Shown here piece after piece: positions 16,722 to 19,854 of a stretch of 19,854 bases of DNA; the first letter of the stretch is position 1; each line of letters starts with the position of its first letter. The stretch is taken from assembly GCA_016711105.1 (NCBI GenBank), contig JADJTO010000023.1, positions 1 to 19,854 of the forward strand. Direction: 5' to 3'. Made by a program: the position numbers and the translations under genes. The notes below the pieces were generated by a model, which was not told the DNA's origin, made no database searches, and was given only the letters and a program-made list of their open reading frames with translations. The stretch comes from Micropruina sp. GTDB taxonomy: Bacteria > Actinomycetota > Actinomycetes > Propionibacteriales > Propionibacteriaceae.

Positions 16722-17529
16722 TCAGACCAGGCTGGTGGGGTTGAGCCCGCGACCTAGTGCGCCGAGGAGCTCCTGGCGTCTGGTGAGCTGGGCGGGCCAA
16801 CCTGGGCCGTTGAATTGCCGAGCCAGCATTCAGGCAGCTCTGCGAGGCGTTGGGGGCCGATGAGTCCTGCGACATCGGCGCCGAGGAGGTGGGCTGCCGC
16901 GCGCGGCACATCAGCTTCTTCGCGGATGAGGATGCCGTTACCAGTGGTCGTGTCGTACAGCCGGTCCTGGACGGACGGGGATTGCGAGTACCAGTACAGA
17001 ATCAGGGCGATGTCGCCGGCGTCCTTGGTCTGGCCCCATACCGAGCGGTCCAGCCAGGCGCCGAGTTTGGCGGCGGCGAACCCTGGGATTGTTGGGATCC
17101 GGATCTGTCGACCTGTGGAGAGTTGCAGGGGAGCGAGGCCGCGAAGATCTCCCCGAAGGACCAAACGCTGAACGGCTCGTTTCGGTGGGCGGGTCCACGA
17201 GGCCTTGTGGGTCTTCAATCTCTCCGAAGGGAGCAGATCGACGTCGAGGTCGGCAATCCGATAGCGAAGTCCGGTGTGGCCGATTTTGCGAAAGGCGGCG
17301 TTGAGCGCGCGATAGGCGTCCCAGGATGAGAGGCCGAGGGCGAGGTCGAGGTCGCGCGTTGCGGTGGTGTCGAAGTCATGGCCGAGCGCACGGTGCAGGA
17401 TGTCGCGGCACCAGGCTCCGATGAGCATGAGGCTGTCGGAGGCGAGGGGACTGGCCGCTTCCAGCGCGCTCTCGACGACCCGTGTCACCGGTCGAGGAGG
17501 GTGTCAGGAACCCGGGTTAGATCGAGCAT
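16722..17529 (-). CDS. AbiEii-like nucleotidyltransferase; frame interrupted at both ends
   Basis: The main frame (17488-16754, GTG start) encodes a nucleotidyltransferase-fold protein: MLIGAWCRDILHRAL, then TRDLDLALGL as the metal-binding Asp-x-Asp strand, DLDVDLLP as the third-carboxylate strand, IPTIPGFAAAKLGAWLDR, and AGDIALILYWYSQSP. Both ends look displaced. Upstream, MLDLTRVPDTLLDR (ATG 17529) stops by overlapping the GTG, and one added G near 17488 fuses it in frame. Downstream, one added G near 16782 replaces a short odd tail with AQLTRRQELLGALGRGLNPT, ending at TGA 16722-16724. The repaired product is 269 aa. The family includes AbiEii-type toxins that modify tRNA, but many members are uncharacterised. 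No AbiEi-like antitoxin is next to it. Family call moderate; toxin role unproven. Confidence 0.65.
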
Positions 17530-17544
17530 GCCGGGGCCCTGCCG

Positions 17545-17800
17545 CCCAAAGCACCGACTCGGCACACCTTGCAGCCGGGCTCATCCCGAACGCCGACGGC
17601 GGCTATGAAGCGGCCGGACCCTACTGGACCGTGCCGACCCCCGACGGCGATCTTCTGTGCCAACGACCCTGCGGCCATGGGCGCCTACGACGCCATCAAG
17701 GAACGCGGGTTGCGAATCCCCCACGACGGGTGTCGTCGGATTCGACAATCACGAGGTGATCTCGGCTATCTGAGGCCCAAGCTCACCACAGTGGCACTCC
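17545..17800 (+). pseudogene. LacI-family transcriptional regulator fragment
   Basis: Pieces of the LacI effector-binding domain are readable in order but in shifting frames: GLIPNADGGYEAA, then TAIFCANDPAAMGAYDAIKE and RGLRIPHD, then VVGFDNHEVISA, then YLRPKLTTVAL. These are signature stretches of the sugar-binding domain that surrounds the ligand pocket. The N-terminal helix-turn-helix and the C-terminal end are both absent. Similarity ends within a few bases of the stop codon of the hydrolase on the other strand (17803). It cannot make a working repressor. Confidence 0.65.
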
Positions 17801-17802
17801 GG

Positions 17803-18550
17803 TTATTGAACCAACGCGCGCAGCAGGAGGCGGGCCGTTTCCACAGGGCGCTCCAGACGGTAGGTGCCCGGCCCAAGGCAGTTCGACCATCTCGATGTGC
17901 GCGAGCCCTTCCGCCAGTGCCTGGGCGGTCGCCGTGAAGAACGAGAAGTCGCCAGACCCGACCACGACAGTGACGGGCATAGTGATCCTGGCCAAGTCCA
18001 CGGGCAGTTCACGGTTCTCGACGTCGGAACCGGCCGCAGCCTGTAGGTCGAAGGCCCGACGTTGCATTTTCCACAGCAGCGCCCGGCTGTCGTCGCTTGC
18101 GTCCGCCCCGAGCCAGGTGTCGACGTGAAGTCCCGTGGCCGCATCAAGGTCACCGCCCTCGACCAGCGTCCACTCCTGTCGCCAGACCGCTCGGAGTTCC
18201 TCGTCAGGGTCGACCAAGTCGGCTGCGGCGTTCAGGAGAATCAGCCGTTCCACACGGTGCGGGACTGCGGAGGCGATCTGGGCGCAACGTGCCCTCCGTA
18301 GGACGCGCCGACGAGGGCGAACCGCTCGACGCCCAACTCCTCGAGCAGGGAAAGCACATCGTCGGCGTCGCAGCCGTCGGCGTCCAATCGCAGGGGCGTC
18401 CCGCCGTAGCCGGGGAGGTCACAACGCACCACCGTTCGGCCGGAAGCAAGTGCCTCGACCGGGCGTCCCACATGCGAAGGTCGGCGACCCCGGCGTGAAG
18501 CAGCAGCACGATCGGCCCAGACCCTCGACAACATAGTTCAGCGATGCCAT
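17803..18550 (-). pseudogene. Alpha/beta hydrolase, frame interrupted four times
   Basis: Starting at ATG 18550 (MASLNYVVEG), the protein can be followed through four frames: SGPIVLLLHAGVADLRMWDA, then VEALASGRTVVRCDLPGYGG ... FALVGASYGGHVA, then AQIASAVPHRVERLILLNAA ... VELPWAGHLP, then LERPVETARLLLRALVQ and TAA (17805-17803). The shifts fall near 18523, 18460, 18282 and 17854. The first three each need one added base; the last needs two added or one removed. The repaired 250 aa is normal for the family. The nucleophile Ser is in GASYGG, the acid in VVGSGDFSFF and the His in AGHLP. The substrate is unknown. The otherwise well-kept sequence argues for sequence errors rather than long decay. 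Confidence 0.68.
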
Positions 18551-18779
18551 GTCGGGATCGTGCCAGCACGGGACCGGACGCCAGACTGCAAGGTTCGCGA
18601 CATCGACGTGAGTAAATGGCGCGACCACGGTCACTTCAGCAGGCGTGTTAGCCGCGCATGCGTGCCAATCTGCTGCGGAGAGCCGGAACCGCCGGACCTC
18701 GACCGTGCCGTGAATGACCACACCGTCGGCACGGAACCCCAGCCGCCCCGAGCGCCGCGTCCGGGTTTCGAGTCAACGG

Positions 18780-19250
18780 CAGCGCGATGGTCACGTCGCT
18801 CAGCGCCAGCTCATTGAAGCCATATTCCAAAGCCAGCTCGGTGACCGAGGCGCCGAGACCCCAGAAGCCCGGGGCAAGGACGAGGCCGTAATCGGCCACG
18901 CCGTTGTCGCTGAGCCCGGCGAGGGCCACCCGGAACCGGATCCAGCGGTGGTTGTCGAAGCCTGTGTTGGGGGCTGGGGCGACGGACCGGTGAACTTGGT
19001 GACCAGCCTGGTCGCGGCGAAGGCACCCCTGTCGGCGAGCGCCTGCACGGTCGAGGGCTCCATGTTGAGGTTCATCCCGCCTTCGTCGGCGGTGCTGTAA
19101 ATGGTGACCACGCGGTCTCGGTAACCGGGCATTCGAAGGGCCTCGTTGTCGACCCAACCTGCCAGGTTGCCACCATGGATCCGATGAAGGCTGCCAGCCG
19201 CCGGGGTCTTAGGTGGTCCACGTCGACCAGCGGCGGAGAAGCCCCTCATT
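18780..19250 (-). pseudogene. Patatin-like phospholipase, C-terminal region, frame-disrupted
   Basis: The reading order is AAFIGSMVATWQV (one frame), then WVDNEALRMPGYRDRVVTIY and ADEGGMNLNM ... AATRLVTKF (second frame), then TGFDNHRWIRFRVALAGLSD (third frame). A PGYRDR / DEGGMNLNM / NHRWIRFR series is typical of the C-terminal part of bacterial patatin-like phospholipases, known to me from actinobacterial homologues. The catalytic GxSxG and DG[GA] parts are not visible. At its downstream end the sequence continues as ADGVVIHGTVEVRRFRLSAA onward, to the hydrolase start, a stretch I cannot assign. Family call from memory of the motifs only. Confidence 0.45.
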
Positions 19251-19269
19251 GTTGCGCTGCGGCAGGTAG

Positions 19270-19557
19270 CTACCGGCCGCAGGTGAGATCAGCGCTGGAC
19301 TGTTCGAGATCGATCGCGAAGGTGGGTCTGGGCCGCCCGTCGTGATCGGTGCCCAGCCGCCGGATTCCGTCGATGATGCTGGGTCGAAAGGCATGCTGGG
19401 GGTGCCAAGTGGCTCGCCTGGCATCATGGGGCTTGCCCTGCAGAGCCGTGCCGATTGGGCGAGAGACCAGCGGCTGCCCCGGCTCCGGCGGTTCCCAACG
19501 GGCCAGCCTGGCGGGTCGGCCCAACCTCATGTCAGAGTTGGATCTGCTCGCCTGCAA
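19270..19557 (-). other. Unassigned open frame upstream of the patatin-like remnant
   Basis: The frame reads about 95 codons, with an internal ATG at MRLGRPARLARWEPPEPGQP and a segment FRPSIIDGIRRLGTDHDGRP followed by RPTFAIDLEQ that looks protein-like. It may be the displaced upstream part of the patatin-like gene, because it lies directly before it on the same strand, but I do not recognise the sequence. No convincing start or ribosome-binding site was found. Confidence 0.25.
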
Positions 19558-19562
19558 TAAGC

Positions 19563-19627
19563 ATCACACGGTCGTAACGTGTGATTACGCGGGATCTAAT
19601 CCCCATTATCCCACTATCGTGCGATAG
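19563..19627. promoter_or_regulatory. Cluster of three inverted repeats upstream of the right-edge gene
   Basis: Three separate perfect inverted repeats lie in 65 bp: ATCACACG/CGTGTGAT with a 7-nt spacer (19563-19585), GGGAT/ATCCC with a 3-nt spacer (19591-19603), and CTATCG/CGATAG with a 2-nt centre (19614-19627). The last is 9 nt before the ATG at 19637. They sit between divergent open frames and look like an operator region. The regulator is unknown. Confidence 0.45.
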
Positions 19628-19636
19628 CATGATCCT

Positions 19637-19854
19637 ATGGAGCACGTTGACCTCGCCATCGTCGGCAGCACAACGTTCGGGCCGATTGAGCAGGAGACCC
19701 CTGCCCTGGCGGCCCACCTTCGATGTCGAGGCGCTCTCCCGCCGAGCCCGCATAGCCTGCCCATAACCTACGACGCAGCTGTGCCGGTGAAGATCGCACG
19801 GTGCACCTTCAGCCTGTCCGGCGCACTGGCTGCCGATGTCGAGACGCCACTGCC
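19637..19854 (+). CDS. Partial open reading frame running off the right edge, function unknown
   Basis: From ATG 19637 the frame is open for 72 codons to the window end. It begins MEHVDLAIVGSTTFGPIEQE and later reads YDAAVPVKIARCTFSLSGAL. No family is recognised. The start follows an operator-like palindrome and an A/T-richer stretch than its surroundings, which favours a real gene start; no strong Shine-Dalgarno sequence is seen. Because neighbouring accessory genes are frame-disrupted, this frame may also be incomplete. Confidence 0.4.
   Translation, partial: MEHVDLAIVGSTTFGPIEQETPALAAHLRCRGALPPSPHSLPITYDAAVPVKIARCTFSLSGALAADVETPL

Overview
This window comes from a high-GC actinobacterium. 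The central block crgA / DUF881 gene / trpG-like amidotransferase / pknB-pbpA-rodA-pstP-fhaB-fhaA / tRNA-Leu(CAG) reproduces the near-origin cell-growth locus known from Mycobacterium (Rv0011c to Rv0020c plus leuT). It lacks a pknA, has a three-PASTA PknB and has a short FhaA. That suggests a non-mycolate lineage, possibly Propionibacteriaceae-like, but this is inference from gene content only.

Layout. (1) 1-432: a minus-strand ribbon-helix-helix antitoxin-like gene at the left edge, then the leader of the next gene. (2) 433-6146, plus strand: two large adjacent genes. The first is a subtilisin-like (S8) protease with an N-terminal accessory domain and prodomain. The second is an M14 zinc carboxypeptidase fused to a von Willebrand A domain. 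Neither has a recognisable signal peptide. (3) 6172-8576: crgA (minus), the DUF881 membrane protein (plus), a 135-bp tandem repeat array of about 3.5 copies, and the glutamine amidotransferase (plus). (4) 8628-16005, minus strand: the fhaA-fhaB-pstP-rodA-pbpA-pknB operon, with overlapping or nearly touching genes. It encodes a Ser/Thr kinase with PASTA sensor, its phosphatase, two FHA phosphothreonine readers, and the SEDS glycosyltransferase / class B PBP pair that builds peptidoglycan. (5) 16194-16276: tRNA-Leu(CAG), the boundary of the conserved block. (6) 16277-19854: an accessory mosaic holding an AbiEii-like nucleotidyltransferase, a LacI-family fragment, an alpha/beta hydrolase, a patatin-like phospholipase remnant and an open reading frame running off the right edge.

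A dominant property of the window is frame disruption. The S8 protease, pknB, rodA (twice), pstP, the nucleotidyltransferase (twice) and the hydrolase (four times) are each interrupted by a shift that a small length change repairs. The change is usually one missing base, mostly in or beside a short G/C run. Because this hits genes that are normally essential as well as accessory ones, uncorrected sequencing or assembly error is the simplest explanation. Coordinates are therefore given for whole genes across the shifts. The region after about 17.5 kb is denser in disruptions and may be both error-rich and truly decayed.

The most unusual biology is the S8 protease / M14-VWA pair at the left. 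Next are the recurrent (D/E/G/P)-A/P-T-Q-V motifs in the RodA tail and the PknB juxtamembrane region, in an operon that also encodes FHA proteins, and the 135-bp repeat array.
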